Assembly: GCA_039621445.1 (NCBI GenBank)
Contig: CP154957.1
Coordinates: forward strand, 372,001 to 436,000
Reading direction: 5' to 3'
Length of the DNA: 64,000 nucleotides
DNA from: Euglena gracilis
Lineage: Eukaryota; Euglenida; Euglenophyceae; Euglenales
Shown here one piece after another: positions 1-35,654 of this stretch. Numbering within the stretch: position 1 is the stretch's first letter; every line of letters starts with the position of its first letter. The position numbers and the translations under genes are program-made. The notes under the pieces were generated by a model. It had not been told where the DNA came from and did not search any database. It saw only the letters and a program-made list of their open reading frames with translations.

Positions 1-2604
1 ATGCTTGTTCAATCACGGACCAAATAATACCTGTGAGATGATTATTTTGCCATTATTGTCATTTTCTCCATTTCTATTGTGTTATGGAGTTTTTTTTTTG
101 GACCCAGTGGACAAATCAATTGGTCCTGTTAGACAAGAAATTACAGACCATGTGACTGATCTATTGCTTCGCGTGGGGCAACAGTTTACCAGGTTTTGAT
201 GAGTGCTGCCTCCAGGCTTGTGGTTAAGGGTTCGCAGTACCCTTAACCACAAGCTCCTCCCTGGGGGGGGGGGGGGACTGGACTGCAGCATGTCCGAATT
301 CGGCCACGGGAAATCCTTGTGGACCCTCCTTGGGGTCCTCAGGCAGGGCTAGTTGGTGGAAATTTTATTTTGACCCCCGACCACCTGCGGAAAATGCCCA
401 CTTTTGGCAATTTTCGGGGTTCTTTTTTGGAACAAAGTCAGCCAAGAAAACCCACTAAAAGCCCCATTCCCACCCCCATCCCACCCCCATTTCATTTGCC
501 CAGTGGAATTTTTAGTGGACCCCAAGGAGGGCTCTGCACGCAGCCCCAGACGGAAAGTCAAGCCGTGGCCGACCCCACCCCTTGCACAGCACCCCATGGG
601 ACTCACACCCGATCCCCCCCCTTGCAGCCAATCGGCAGGGCACATGGCCAACTCTTGTGTGCCAAGGGCCAGCCAGAAGAAGGCTCATTTTTGGCCAACT
701 TTCTGTAACCACTAGGCCAGCGAGCGTCGGAGTTTTGCGGACCTCTTTGGGCGGGTTACCCTGACATGAAAAGTGTTTCTTCCCTGAAAACCCTTTTTTA
801 ACCACTCAAAATTTCCAGTGCTTCGCACCAGATTTTTTTCGTCTGTGGTGGGAGGAGGGCCGAACGCCCCCCCCCCCGCTCCGGGCTGGAAGGGGGTCTG
901 GACCCCACCTCCCCCCTCATTTAGTGACCTGCCCAGGGCATTCCAACCTCAGTTGGTCAAATTCATTCTATTCTTTCATTCAGCGGAGGGGTGAGAAGGA
1001 CCAATTTGCTACAAACAACAAAAACAACAGCATCAAAACTTTTTTCCCTCCTGGGCGCAGCAAGCACATTTGCCCTGTCACACTCCAGGCATGGCGAAAA
1101 AGCACGGACAAGAGCTTTGCAAAATACATCCAGAAAATCAACTGAATTTGATAAAACATGGCCATATCAATATCAAGAATAATTATCCAGTATATAGCAA
1201 GGAACTGAAAGTCTGCACACTGTGGTTTGTCCATTTTTGGTTCAAAAGGCTCAAATGGAAAATCCACTCTGGCTTCCACTAAACCCAGCTGTATTTGTAT
1301 TTTAATTCAATTGGCTCAAACATAATTTGCACACCCATAACTGCTGACCTGTCCTGCAGGAAATTCTCTTCCCGACGCAATAATGGCATCTGTTGCCTCC
1401 CTTTGTCCGGTTCGACTCATTTCTAGAACGTTTTCAAAAGGGTTGGTGTGATTCTGCCAGTTTCATTCTGTCTCTGCACACCACTCTGCTGCTGTACATG
1501 CATTGATTGATGTGCTGAAAGCTTCCCCGCACTCAGGACTGTACGGGAATCCCGAAACCCAATGGATGGTGGGGGGTTGCCCCCCCCCACCCCCATCCCG
1601 ATGGATGGGGGGTCCAATCCCCCCACCAGGCCTTCCCGTATTTCTGGGGGTCCAATTTTTAGGTCATGGTGTCAAAGGGATTTTTCCTTGCACGATGCCA
1701 TGGTGGGTGGAGCCAACCCCTTCCCCACCTCCACCGCCCAGGAGGGTTGCCCTCCCCTGCCAGGCCCGTGCAGCTCTGCCCGCACTTCGAAGAGGACCCT
1801 GAATCCGTCGCTGAAGGACAGGGACTCTTTTGCTTTTTTTTTTTTGCATCTTGCATCCCCCAACTCTTGTTTGAGGGGTGGACACCAAAATGATGGTTTG
1901 TTTTGCCCAGGACGTTGCTTTAACCACACACGCTTGGCCCCCTCCTCCTTACATGCAAACTTGGCCCGAAAAAACTTGGTCTTTGGCCTTTTGCGCATGG
2001 CGGCCAAAATTCTTAACATGCAAACTTGGCCCCCCCAAGGTTGGCCCCCCGGCCTTACCTTCAATCATGGCCTGGGCCAAACGCCTGGGGGGGGGGGTAC
2101 TTAAAAACGTTTCGAAAAGTCACCCTGTGAGTAGGTGGCTGTGTTAGTTGCAAAAAAAAATTGGGGGTCAAACAGTATCATCTGAACTTCAGCGTTTCAG
2201 GGGGTTTTACAGAATTTGGAGGCCTTCCTTTGAAAAGAGCAGTTTTTCTAAATGCCCAAATTCTCTCTTCCCCCCCCCCCGACTCCCAGATTTCAGTCTT
2301 GCCATTGTGTCTCGGAAGGAGGCAACAGAACTCTTCGAAGTTGTCAGACCTCTGCAAAGGGGGCCGACGGGCAGGGGTCTGTTCTCAACTGGTGCCAGGT
2401 GGCTGTTTGACCCAGTTCAAATGGCTATGTTTCCACCGCCCCATTTTATCAAGGGTGATTGTAAGAGACCCCTGCCCCTAAAGGTTGATATGGGGCTGGG
2501 GCTGGGGCGGGGGGGGGTTAGCCATGCATGCTGGGAATGATTTTGCTGTTGGTCGGGGTTGATGGTGCCGTATTAAAATGGAGCATGTGCTCAGTGAAGT
2601 GCAG
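1..2604. other. non-coding / intron of an upstream gene
   Basis: No convincing exon was found here. The stretch holds homopolymer C and G runs (for example around 265 and 870) and a copy of a dispersed repeat at about 1535-1720. That repeat is recognised by GTACGGGAAT, the pair CCAGGCCTTCCCGTA and the string CCTTGCACGATGCCATGG, all of which recur elsewhere in the window. Since 2605-2788 is a final exon on the plus strand, part of this stretch is probably its intron. Confidence 0.5.
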
Positions 2605-2788
2605 GGGCTCTGCAGCCGCCCACGAGCCCCTCTTCATCGCCCTCAACGAGATGCTGCTCCAGTGCTTGACGAACCACGTTGACCCCCTCGAGCCACGCAC
2701 CGATGCGGAACGCGAGATGCGTCGGGCACGTGTGCAGCAAGTGCACGAGCTGACCGATTTACTGCAACAGCACCGCTGCCAGGACTGA
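2605..2788 (+). CDS. terminal exon of an upstream gene (helical C-terminus)
   Basis: The acceptor GTGCAG precedes 2605; an alternative CTGCAG is at 2615. The exon then reads to a TGA at 2786-2788. The frame gives a charged, helical C-terminus that includes EPLFIALNEMLLQCL and EREMRRARVQQVHELTDLLQ. Codons are strongly G/C-ending, unlike the flanks. No domain is recognised; the Glu/Arg/Gln pattern suggests a helical or coiled-coil tail. The rest of the gene must lie upstream, partly outside the window. No clear AATAAA follows the stop. Confidence 0.6.
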
Positions 2789-4157
2789 CCGCAAGGGGAT
2801 ATGCCAACACATTATCCCTTTGAGATGATTTTACGCAATTTCCTTCTTCAATTGAGAATCCATCAGTTTAGAGGCAAGCCCAGACATATATTGCAGTTTC
2901 ACCCAGTGGTGATTTCCTCATTACTGGTCTTTTACGTCCATTTAAGTGACCGTTTGCAACCATACTCTACAGACTGATAATCTCCCAGAAGTGCAATCAT
3001 GCTCATGTGTCTTCTCCCTCTCTTGTCTCCTGCCACGGTGTTGTTGTTGTTGTTGGTTTTCTTGCATTCCATTTACGGAGGCAAACCTCAATGGGTTGCC
3101 ACGCAAACATGTCTGACAGGTACAAAACGACGAGCGTCCGCTGCCCCGCCATCCTGCTGCGACCATTTTTTTCCCTGCATCTTGTTCTGATTCTATTGAG
3201 TCTTTCCTTCAGAGACGAAGAATGTTTGCAAAACCATCTTTTGAAAATTCTACCCTGCATCACCAGATGAAAATCTTTTTATGAATTAGTTTTCTTTACA
3301 AGTCAGAGCCAAAGTTTACAGCCCAAGCAAATCTCCATTTCCATTTTTTATTTTGCTTTCCGTTTCCAATTATTTTGTCAGAAAAGTTTTTTTTATCGGA
3401 TATTTGAGAATTTTCAAAGAATAGCTATGCCAGAGTTCCATGTGAAATGACATAAAAACACCCTCAGTGACATTCAATTCAACCTGAATCAGTAATTTCT
3501 CCCGTTGCCAAATCAGACTTTCTCGATGCAAAGCCAAGGAAATAAGCATGTTTGCTTCATGCCGTGTCAATGCAGAGCAAAAGGAAAACAGACCATTCAG
3601 AATGAAAATGATGCACAGCCTTTGCTGTTGCATGAATTTGAAACATGCGAACTCGTGCTGGCACGCACTCCCAAATGCATGTTGAATGGCCCGGCATCCA
3701 GAAAGCCTGTCACACCGAGGAGGTTGAGCAAATGAAATTTCAACAAGGCAGCTCAAACTGGCATCGATGGCACCAAACTGTCTATGGACCTTGGGCTCAC
3801 TGAACACCGCTGATTTTGTACTTCTTTTTGGTTTCAAGTTCCAAAGTCTGAAGAAAAATTGCTCTCAGTATTCACCTTTTTCCATTGCCGCATCCGTTTC
3901 CAGTCCACCGATATTTGACGATGCTTGACGATTAATCATCATCCTCAGGGAAAAATGCAACCCCGAAGAAATGCAATCCCAGGTTTTCACCATTTGTCTC
4001 AATGTCTTTCTTGCCCCAGTCACACCCCAAAGGCAGGGGGGCGGGGAGGGGCGGCAACGTTCTCTCTCCTTCGTACCAACCCTTCCAGGATTGATTGGCA
4101 GAAACACATAAACCTGCGCACCCTTCTTGGCTCGGCCTCCGCAGGACCCTGTCCATT
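2789..4157. other. intergenic AT-richer DNA
   Basis: This lies between a plus-strand stop codon and the next candidate start. It is AT-richer, has few C/G runs and contains no exon I can support. It is the natural place for the 3' untranslated region of the upstream gene and a promoter for the next one, but I see no recognisable promoter element. Confidence 0.45.
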
Positions 4158-4243
4158 ATGATGGAAGACGTGTTGGCTCCGGCGGAGGCGACGCGGCCCG
4201 ACAGCCCGGCAGGCGACTCTGTGGCTTCTCCGTCAGTTGAGGA
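4158..4243 (+). CDS. candidate first exon, acidic Pro/Ser-rich N-terminus
   Basis: Two consecutive ATGs at 4158 and 4161 begin a GC-rich frame starting MMEDVLAPAEATRPDSPAG, with a stop at 4281 if unspliced. A GT at 4244 gives an exon that leaves two bases, which matches the phase of the exon at 4419; its consensus is weak, and GTs at 4236 and 4254 are alternatives. The segment is low-complexity and acidic, as in intrinsically disordered nuclear proteins. It could start the large Gln-rich gene or a short gene of its own. Confidence 0.4.
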
Positions 4244-4418
4244 GTCGAGCCCTGTGGCCAGAGACGCCCAGCATTTGGCATGAGGGGCAGGCAAACTGGT
4301 TTCGGATTTTCCCATTTTTTTTGACATTTTCATTTTGTTGCATTTGTCTCGCGCTTTGGTTGCCATTTCCTATTTTCTCAAATATCTGTTGCATTTTGCA
4401 TCGCATTTTTCGCCGCAG

Positions 4419-4632
4419 CCGGACAGCTGGAGTCACCCCTCGCACGTGCCATGGGCAGGCATTTCTGCGAGCACCCGAGGTGGACGTGCCAGCCCCCTCC
4501 GACCCCGAGCCGGTTTCCCCGCCTGCGCCCCATTCCCCAGCAGCCCCAGAGGCAGAGACGAGTCTGGAGCAGGCTTTGGTGCCTGCACTGACTCATCGCC
4601 CACCTGAGCCCGATAGAGCTTCACCCGAGTGA
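4419..4632 (+). CDS. Pro/Ala/Glu-rich exon
   Basis: The acceptor CGCCGCAG sits at 4411-4418 behind a T-rich tract. The supported frame contains EVDVPAPSDPEPVSPPAP and ETSLEQALVPALTHRPPEP and ends at TGA 4630-4632. A GT at 4629 would instead let it splice onward. Composition is Pro/Glu/Ala-rich and disordered, like the preceding exon, and the phase is compatible with an exon ending at 4243. Whether this is the end of a two-exon gene or the second exon of a long one cannot be decided here. Confidence 0.4.
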
Positions 4633-5245
4633 CCCATTGGTGTTGGTCCAAGACCCCCAAAGGTTGATCTAGGGGGTGGGGTGGGCGGGGGTCTTTCTGA
4701 GGGAAACTTCTGAGGCGTTATGAAAGGAACTCCGAAACTTACTGAACAATATCTTTTTTCTGCAGTCTGATTTGCTGGGAAACCCTTGTCCTTTCAAAGT
4801 CCCCTTCGTCTTTGGAAGGGGGCGTTGGACCTCGGCAGAGTATTTGGGCTCTGGACACCAGCCAAACTTTTGTGGCCCAGAAATTTGGCCCAAATTCGTT
4901 TGCTGGGTGCACTTTGGGGGTCAAATGAATAATAATTGCCCTATAGCTAATCTACAGTGGGCATCAGATATTCAGCTTTCTGAGCAGCCACAAAGTTTTT
5001 GGGTTTACCTACAGGAAAAATTCCTTCAGCGCCGAAACCACCGAAGGAAAATTTTGACTTAAAAATCGGAGCCCCCGGGATGCAGATACAGGAAGGGGTG
5101 GGGGGGGGGGCCCTCACCCACCCCCAGGGTTTCGACGATTTCTGCACAATCCTGCCTTTCATTATCATGATGCCAATCACCACGGATCCTCACACGTCCT
5201 GAAAAGGAAATTCACGGAAATTCACAGAGGATCACGGAAATGGCC

Positions 5246-8220
5246 CTTAGGCGGCCTAATTCGCACTTAAGCTTTTTATTTGCGCACTTGCGCAACTTTA
5301 CGATTTTTTTGATTCTGCTTTGTTTCGGCTGTGAAGGTCAGGGGGGTTTGAAAATACGTTGACAAGAGAGTGCAAAAAATGTGCAAAATTCTGATTTTGG
5401 CTGTGAGACCCCTGGGACTTTGGCGAAAAATGGTGTTTTTGAGGTGTGTGAAAATGGACTTTGTACGTCGAAACCCCCGGGACCTTGCCGGCTTAAAGGG
5501 AAAAAAACACTAAAAAGCACAGCCGGAAGAAGCAAAGCGGGGACACAGCCGAAAGAAGCAACAGGGGCAGTAAAGGTCCCGTTCCTGTGTCCCCGGGTGT
5601 GTCCGAGCTGCCGGCGGTGTGAGTCCTGGGTTTTTGCCGGACTGCTTTGTTTGCGGCACCTTGGTGTGGTATTTTGGGGCTGTTTGTTAAAGCGCCGGGA
5701 GGAAGTGTCGGGGGGTGTGGGTGTGGTGTGACCAAGCCGGTGGGAAGGATACAGGGGAAGGAAGGTGAGTACGGGGTGTTTGGCAAGGGATGCGCAGAGG
5801 GGATGAAATGGGGTCCGCAGGGAATGAAGGGAATAAAGGGGACGGGTGTCTCCCACCCGGCTTATACCCGGGACCCGCACAACCAGTTGTGTGGCAAAGA
5901 ACTCTGCAGGAGAAGCCCAACACTAGAAGGGCAAAATTGTGTTTATGGGCGCAAATGCGCACACCAACATAATTATGTTGGTGCGCGCATTTGCTCCCAT
6001 AAACACAATTTTGCCCTTCTAGTGTTGGGCTTTGGCACCCATGAACTGACGCCGTTGATAAACGGTGTGACAAAGGAGCCGTGGGTGCACAGACCAACGG
6101 GCCATCCAGTTGGTGGGTGTGTCAAATTATTTGTCGACGGCGCAAGCTTATGGGTGCAAATGCGCGCACAAACAAAAATTATGTTTTATGCGCGCATTTG
6201 CGCAAATGCGCGCATAAACATGTTCTCTGTTTATTTGCGCATTTGCGCAAATAAACAGAGAAGAACAGTGTGACGGAAACACAACCGTCAAACACCAGCA
6301 GCAGATGTGGTTCATTTGCGCATTTGCGCACATCACGTTGTTGTGGGCGCAAATGTGCAAATAAACTGCATGAAGAAACTGCACAATTTACTATGTTTAT
6401 TTGCGCATTTGCGCCCACAAAACAACGTGATGCGCGCAAATGCGCAAATAAACAACTAATGGAGGAGTAGAAAACGATTGCATCTGGCCCTCTTACAGCT
6501 ACCCTTAATGGCTTCTGAATGGGTTGAAACCAAACGGCCACACCGTCCCCTCCGGCACATGGTGTTATTGTGCCGTTTTTTTGACCATTGGCAGGTCCCA
6601 CAAAAGCTGGAGACATAGGATCTCTTGAAGGTGGGTGCGCAGCCACCCAGTAACGGTACATGTCCACCGGCACCAATTTGTGGGTCCCAAGGGCCCTGCC
6701 GCTGGCCTGCGGCCTCGGCTCCGCTGCTGCAGCCCCATCAGCTGCCGATGCTTCAGCACCCAGCAGGCCGGCATCGACCTCCCCGGTGCAACGACACCCA
6801 GCACAGCGGCCACGTTATACCCCGCAACCGGGGCGTGAGACTGGGGTATGACGTGGTGCCAGTGCATGGCAAGGATGCAAGGAAGTGTTGAAGCTTCACC
6901 CCTGCATTGGGTGCATCAAAGCGGTGGGACCCACTTCCCCCAAATTATGCACAAAAACTGGTGTTTTTTTTACTTCTTCCAAGGGAAAAATGGCAAAGAA
7001 AACCGTAAAACGGACTACGGCCGGACACGTCCCGGGCATTTCAGGTGCCAAATTTTGTCTTCTTGTAACGCAGTCCTGTTGCAGAAAAGGTGTCCAACAG
7101 TCACAGGTCGTTTGCATGTCATCAATTCATGATGTTTAACTGTTAAACGGATGACGCCAAAACAACAGGTCGTGTGGGCCAGGTAACAGCAGTACAAATG
7201 TACACACGTAAGGCAGGCAAATTTTGGCTAGTCACATGCCGTGTTCCAGTGAACACTCCACACCACCTCTCACCACAAATTTCATCACCATGTAATCGTG
7301 GTGCAAACCCATTGGTTGGCGTGAGGAATTGCGTTCGCCAGCTGTCACGGAGGAGGAGATGGTATCGCACAACTGATGTGCGTTGATGCGCGCATTTGCG
7401 CAAATAAACACAACTTTGTTTGTGTGCTCTAAGGCTCCTACAAACACATTATTTTGAAGTGGTGTATATTGGTGCGCGCATTTGCGCAAATGCGCGCACA
7501 AACGTAATTGTTTATTTGCGCAACTGCGCGCACCAACACGCCCAACACGTTTTAAAACCTCGTAGGGTCATGGTCCTCATTGGTGTCTTTTAACATAGAA
7601 AGTAAAAGTACACGTTGGTGGGCTCATTTGCGCAAGTAAACATAACTTTGTTGGTGCGCGCATTTGCGCAAATGCGCACACCACCAAATAAGTTTGTGGG
7701 TGCATTTGCGCCCACCAACACGTCATTTTATCATCATCGGTTTACGTTTTATTTGCGCAAATGCGCCAATAAACACAATTGTTTTTATTTGCGCAAATGC
7801 GCCCACAAACACACATCAATTGCGTGACGTCTGCCTCACGTAGTCTGTGTGTCTGTGGTGTTGTGATCTAATGAGACTCAGTGTGTTCTTACCGGTGGCG
7901 GTCGTATCCAAGTCAGTTCAGCCAGCACGTCAGCACCGTTTCCAAGTGTCGTTACAAGGGGTCAAGGGGTGTGTGCCTCTCTTCTGTTTGATGTACAACA
8001 GCACAAGTCTCACCCTCAGCCCTATTAGCGTCACCTGGTAAGCAGCATTCACACCAAACTTCTGGGAGTTAATCCCCTCCAATACAGGGGTGTAACGGTT
8101 CTTAAATCGTGTTCTGGGTGTCAGGGTACAGGGTCCCAGGGGTTACGTAAAATTTGCGCATTTGCGCAAATGCGCCCATTTCAAAGGAAAAACCCTTAAG
8201 TGCGAATTCGGCCGCCTAAG
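5246..8220. mobile_element. 3-kb terminal-inverted-repeat element rich in GCGCAAATGCGC palindromes
   Basis: The ends at 5246-5271 and 8195-8220 are inverted copies of 26 bases differing at one position; they read CTTAGGCGGCC, then T or G, then AATTCGCACTTAAG. Between them about 15-20 copies of a TTTGCGCAAATGCGC-type palindrome recur, often joined to AATAAACA. A near-perfect hairpin lies at 5915-6030. Outside both ends the DNA is a GGAAATTCACGG microsatellite in direct orientation, so the element probably inserted into that simple repeat. I could not define a target duplication. I see no transposase inside, so it looks non-autonomous. Confidence 0.6.
5915..6030. repeat. 116-bp near-perfect palindrome
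   Basis: The arms (5915-5972 and 5973-6030) are reverse complements over about 58 bases with only a couple of mismatches, centred on CATAATTATG. Both arms carry the GCGCAAATGCGC-type core of the surrounding element. It would form a long cruciform or RNA hairpin. It lies inside the 5246-8220 element. Confidence 0.85.
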
Positions 8221-8334
8221 TGGGCGGAAGGTCATTTTCACGGAAATCACGGAAATTCACGGAAATTCACAGATGAGGTGGAGAGTTCGGAAAATTTTTG
8301 GGGTCTTTTTTTTGAATGTGCTTTGTTTGTGCAG

Positions 8335-8860
8335 ATGCATTTTGATGGGATGTTCTGCACATTCTCTGCCTTTCCAAACAGACAATCAAGCAAGCAAAAC
8401 CTCATTCAGACAATCACAGATGATTTTGTGGCCGCTTTCCTCCATTCTGGTCTCCCGGTCTCACAAAACTACGAAAGCATCAGAGGTGTTCTCCAGAAAT
8501 ACACACAAACTGAGGGCGTGTGGGTTTTTGCTTATTCAGAAAATGACTTTCCACCTTTCCGCCCAGGCTGCATCCAGAAAGGTCAGTCGCTATATTGGTC
8601 CGCTGACAGGGTTTTGGCAACCCATTTAGGTGCAATCAAGAAAAAAATTCAAGGACAAAAGGTTGTTTTTTCTTTCCTGTACGGCTTTTATTTTCATATA
8701 CAGGTATGGAACTGATGAATGGACTGACAGTTCTGGGCATGCAATCATAAACAGTTTGGTGAGTATGCAAGGGAAGATCTACGTTGTAACATGCGTTCAG
8801 TTAGATTCCTCTCTCATAGGCCTCAGGGGTGCAATTCCCCTGGGGAATCTTCAAGATTAT
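8335..8860 (+). pseudogene. hAT-superfamily transposase relic (DUF659-like core)
   Basis: After an acceptor TTTGTGCAG (8334) the frame contains DFVAAFLHSGLPVSQNYE, then RGVLQKYTQTEG. This resembles the conserved block just after the BED finger in hAT transposases and CGGBP1-like proteins (a 'lvaagiP...npxfrxfLekYt' pattern). Further on comes IKKKIQGQKVVFSFL. A frame step at 8679-8703 (25 bases starting GT and ending CAG, so a tiny intron or an insertion) leads to YGTDEWTDSSGHAIINSLV and GKIYVVTCVQLD. That matches the 'DxWTDxxGxxxIN' core of DUF659. The BED finger and the C-terminal RNase-H and dimerisation parts are missing. This is a truncated copy and probably inactive; family assignment is from memory of motif patterns. 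Confidence 0.6.
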
Positions 8861-9002
8861 AATACGGAGAAACAATCTGCTGCCACAACTACCCAAATAT
8901 GGCTCTGGTGCAGAATGGAATGTGGCTTTTGACCTTTTCCGGAAACAGGAAAATAACGGAAAATCACGGAAAATCACGGAAAATCATGGATACATTTCAC
9001 AT

Positions 9003-9996
9003 ATGGCACAAAGTGGGTCCCCCATACCTGGGGTATGGGGGTGGTATGGGCGTGGTATGGGGGGGGTATGGGGGGGGAATGGGGTAGGGGGTATGGGGGG
9101 GGGTGGTGGGGAAGTGTTTGGGGATATTGTTGATGTAGTTGGCTGAAAAAGGGAGATCCTGCAATCCCTCATCCCCCCGGGCCACTCGAAAAATTTCATA
9201 TATCGCGCTATTTGTCCGCAAAATAACTCCGGAGACAAAGATGAGGTTTATTTTTTTGCCGGGGGGGGGAGGGGGAGCCCCTCCCCCCGGGCACTCGAAC
9301 AGTTTCATACGTCGCGCGGTTGGCCCAAAAAAAAGGTGGGGGACAAAGAGGAGGTTATTTGTGTTGCGGGGGGGGGGGGTCCGGGGGGGGCGGGAGCCCC
9401 CCGCCGGGCACTCGAACAATTTCATACATCGCGCAATTTGCCCACACAAAAAATCTGTAAACAAAGATGTAGTTTTTTTTGTTGGCGGGGGGGGTCGCTC
9501 CCCCCCCCCCCCGGGCACTCAAACAGTTTCATATATCGCGCGATTTGCCCACAAAAAAAGTCGGTGGACAAAGATAAAGTTATTTTTGTTGCCGGGCGGG
9601 GGGCCGGGGGGGGGGGGGGGGAGCCCCCCCCCCCGGGCACTCGAACAGTTTCATACATCGCGCGGTCGAAAAACGCTCATTTTGGGCTCAAAAACAGGTT
9701 TTCCGGGTCCGGGAGGCCAAAAACCATGGTTTCGGACAAAAAATTTTTCGCATTTTTTCGTCTTTTTTTGCTCCTTTTTGGACCCAATCACCGAAAAACA
9801 CTCAAGTTCGGCGCGAAAACAGGTTTTCCGGGTGCGGGAGGCCAAAAAACATTTTTTCGGGCAAAAAATTTTTTTGGGGTATGAGGGGGGGGTATGGGGG
9901 TGGTATGGGGTATGGGGCATGGGGGTGGTATGGGGGTGGTATGGGGGTGGTATGGGGGTAGTATGGGGGTGGTATGGGGCCCCACTTTGTGCCATG
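9003..9996. mobile_element. about 1-kb TIR element with internal tandem repeats
   Basis: The left end 9003-9028 and right end 9972-9996 are inverted copies beginning ATGGCACAAAGTGGG and running into CCCCATACC. Just inside each end is a GGGGGTATGGGGGTGGTAT microsatellite, in the same orientation on both sides. The middle carries a tandem array (9175-9680) and a duplicated AACAGGTTTTCCGGGT segment (about 9692 and 9820). No transposase is seen. Confidence 0.55.
9175..9680. repeat. five tandem units of about 105-120 bp
   Basis: The phrase GGGCACTCGAACAGTTTCAT followed by AYRTCGCGC recurs at about 9179, 9289, 9409, 9517 and 9638. It is separated by an AAAAAAAGT...GACAAAGA segment and a G-run of variable length. 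It has long frames on both strands, but these are repeats of the unit and contain no domain. Confidence 0.75.
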
Positions 9997-10089
9997 ACTC
10001 ATACATTTTGGCCTCGGCAAGCATGGAAACGTGAGGATCCCTGCAATCCCCCCCCCCCAGGGCTGTACGGGAAGGTCTGTTGGGGGCAG

Positions 10090-10380
10090 GCACCTACGGC
10101 CGACCAGGGCCGACCAGGGCCGACCATGGCCGACCAGGGCCGACTATGGTTTTCAGGACCCCCGTAGGTGGGGGTTCCGACCAGGGCCGACCAGGGCCGA
10201 CCAGGGCCGACTTGCATGTGGTTGGCCGACCGAAGGGGAATGGATGAAGGAATTCGGCAGCTTTCCCTCTGGAACAAGCACCTCTGATGATGCTGGGCGA
10301 TGCAGGGCGATGCTGGGCGATGCTGGGTGATGCTGGATTTTTGGAGACAGAGGTGGGGTTCCGATGCTGGGCGATGCTTT
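10090..10380. repeat. 10-bp minisatellites GGCCGACCAG and GGGCGATGCT
   Basis: Runs of GGCCGACCAG occur at about 10098-10145 and 10179-10212, followed by runs of GGGCGATGCT at 10288-10335. Both motifs recur together near 11185-11210 and 11345-11395, so they probably belong to one dispersed repeat family. No coding role is supported. Confidence 0.7.
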
Positions 10381-10450
10381 TTTTTTGGATGGCTGAAGTG
10401 GGGTACATATTTGGGCCTATACTGCTGGGTACACCCTCCCTCCCCCGCAG

Positions 10451-35233
<24,783 letters not shown>

Positions 35234-35362
35234 GCACACACACGGTCAGCCGTGGCTCGCGCATGCGGCAGTTTTGTCCCGGGACTGCAAATGATATCCC
35301 ATGTCAAACACCTTTGTTTTCGCTTTGGTGGACACCCTTGTCCAACAAACAGCCCCCCCCCC

Positions 35363-35654
35363 CAGGGGTTTTTTTAGTCGTGGACCCCCGGGGGGGGGGG
35401 GAGGGGGGGTAGGGGGGGTGGGTCCGGCCGGGCCCCCCCCCCCCCCGGGGGGGGGGGGTCCCCCCGGAGGGGGGTGGGATATACTTTTCGGCGCCGCAGG
35501 CGCCGAAAAAATTCTATTTTTCGCACTTTTCGCGATTTTTCGGCCATTTTTTGTGGGTCCCCCGGGACCCCCCCCCCCCTGGGGGGGGCACCCCCAAGGG
35601 GGTGGGTGGGGGGGACCCCCCCCCCTCCCCCCCCCCGGTCTTAAAAAATCCCTG
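35363..35654 (+). mobile_element. hAT-like MITE, copy 2
   Basis: Starts CAGGGGTTTTTTTAGTCG and ends GTCTTAAAAAATCCCTG, with the same GGCGCCGCAGGCGCC core as the other copies. Both flanks are eight Cs, consistent with but not proof of an 8-bp duplication. It lies about 130 bases after the stop of the PHD gene, probably in its 3' untranslated region, in the same orientation as copy 1. Confidence 0.75.

Noticed and set aside
3370-3837. 155-residue minus-strand frame
   Set aside because: AT-rich codons, no splice context and no recognisable domain; composition differs from all supported exons. Probably a chance frame in intergenic DNA.
5246-8220. hAT assignment for the 3-kb palindrome-rich element
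   Set aside because: The ends do not start with CAG and no 8-bp duplication could be aligned, so it is left as an unclassified TIR element.
8984-10167. Long Pro/Gly-rich frames on both strands, up to 342 residues
   Set aside because: They run through G-runs and five tandem units of a TIR element; no domain and frames depend on unreliable homopolymer lengths.
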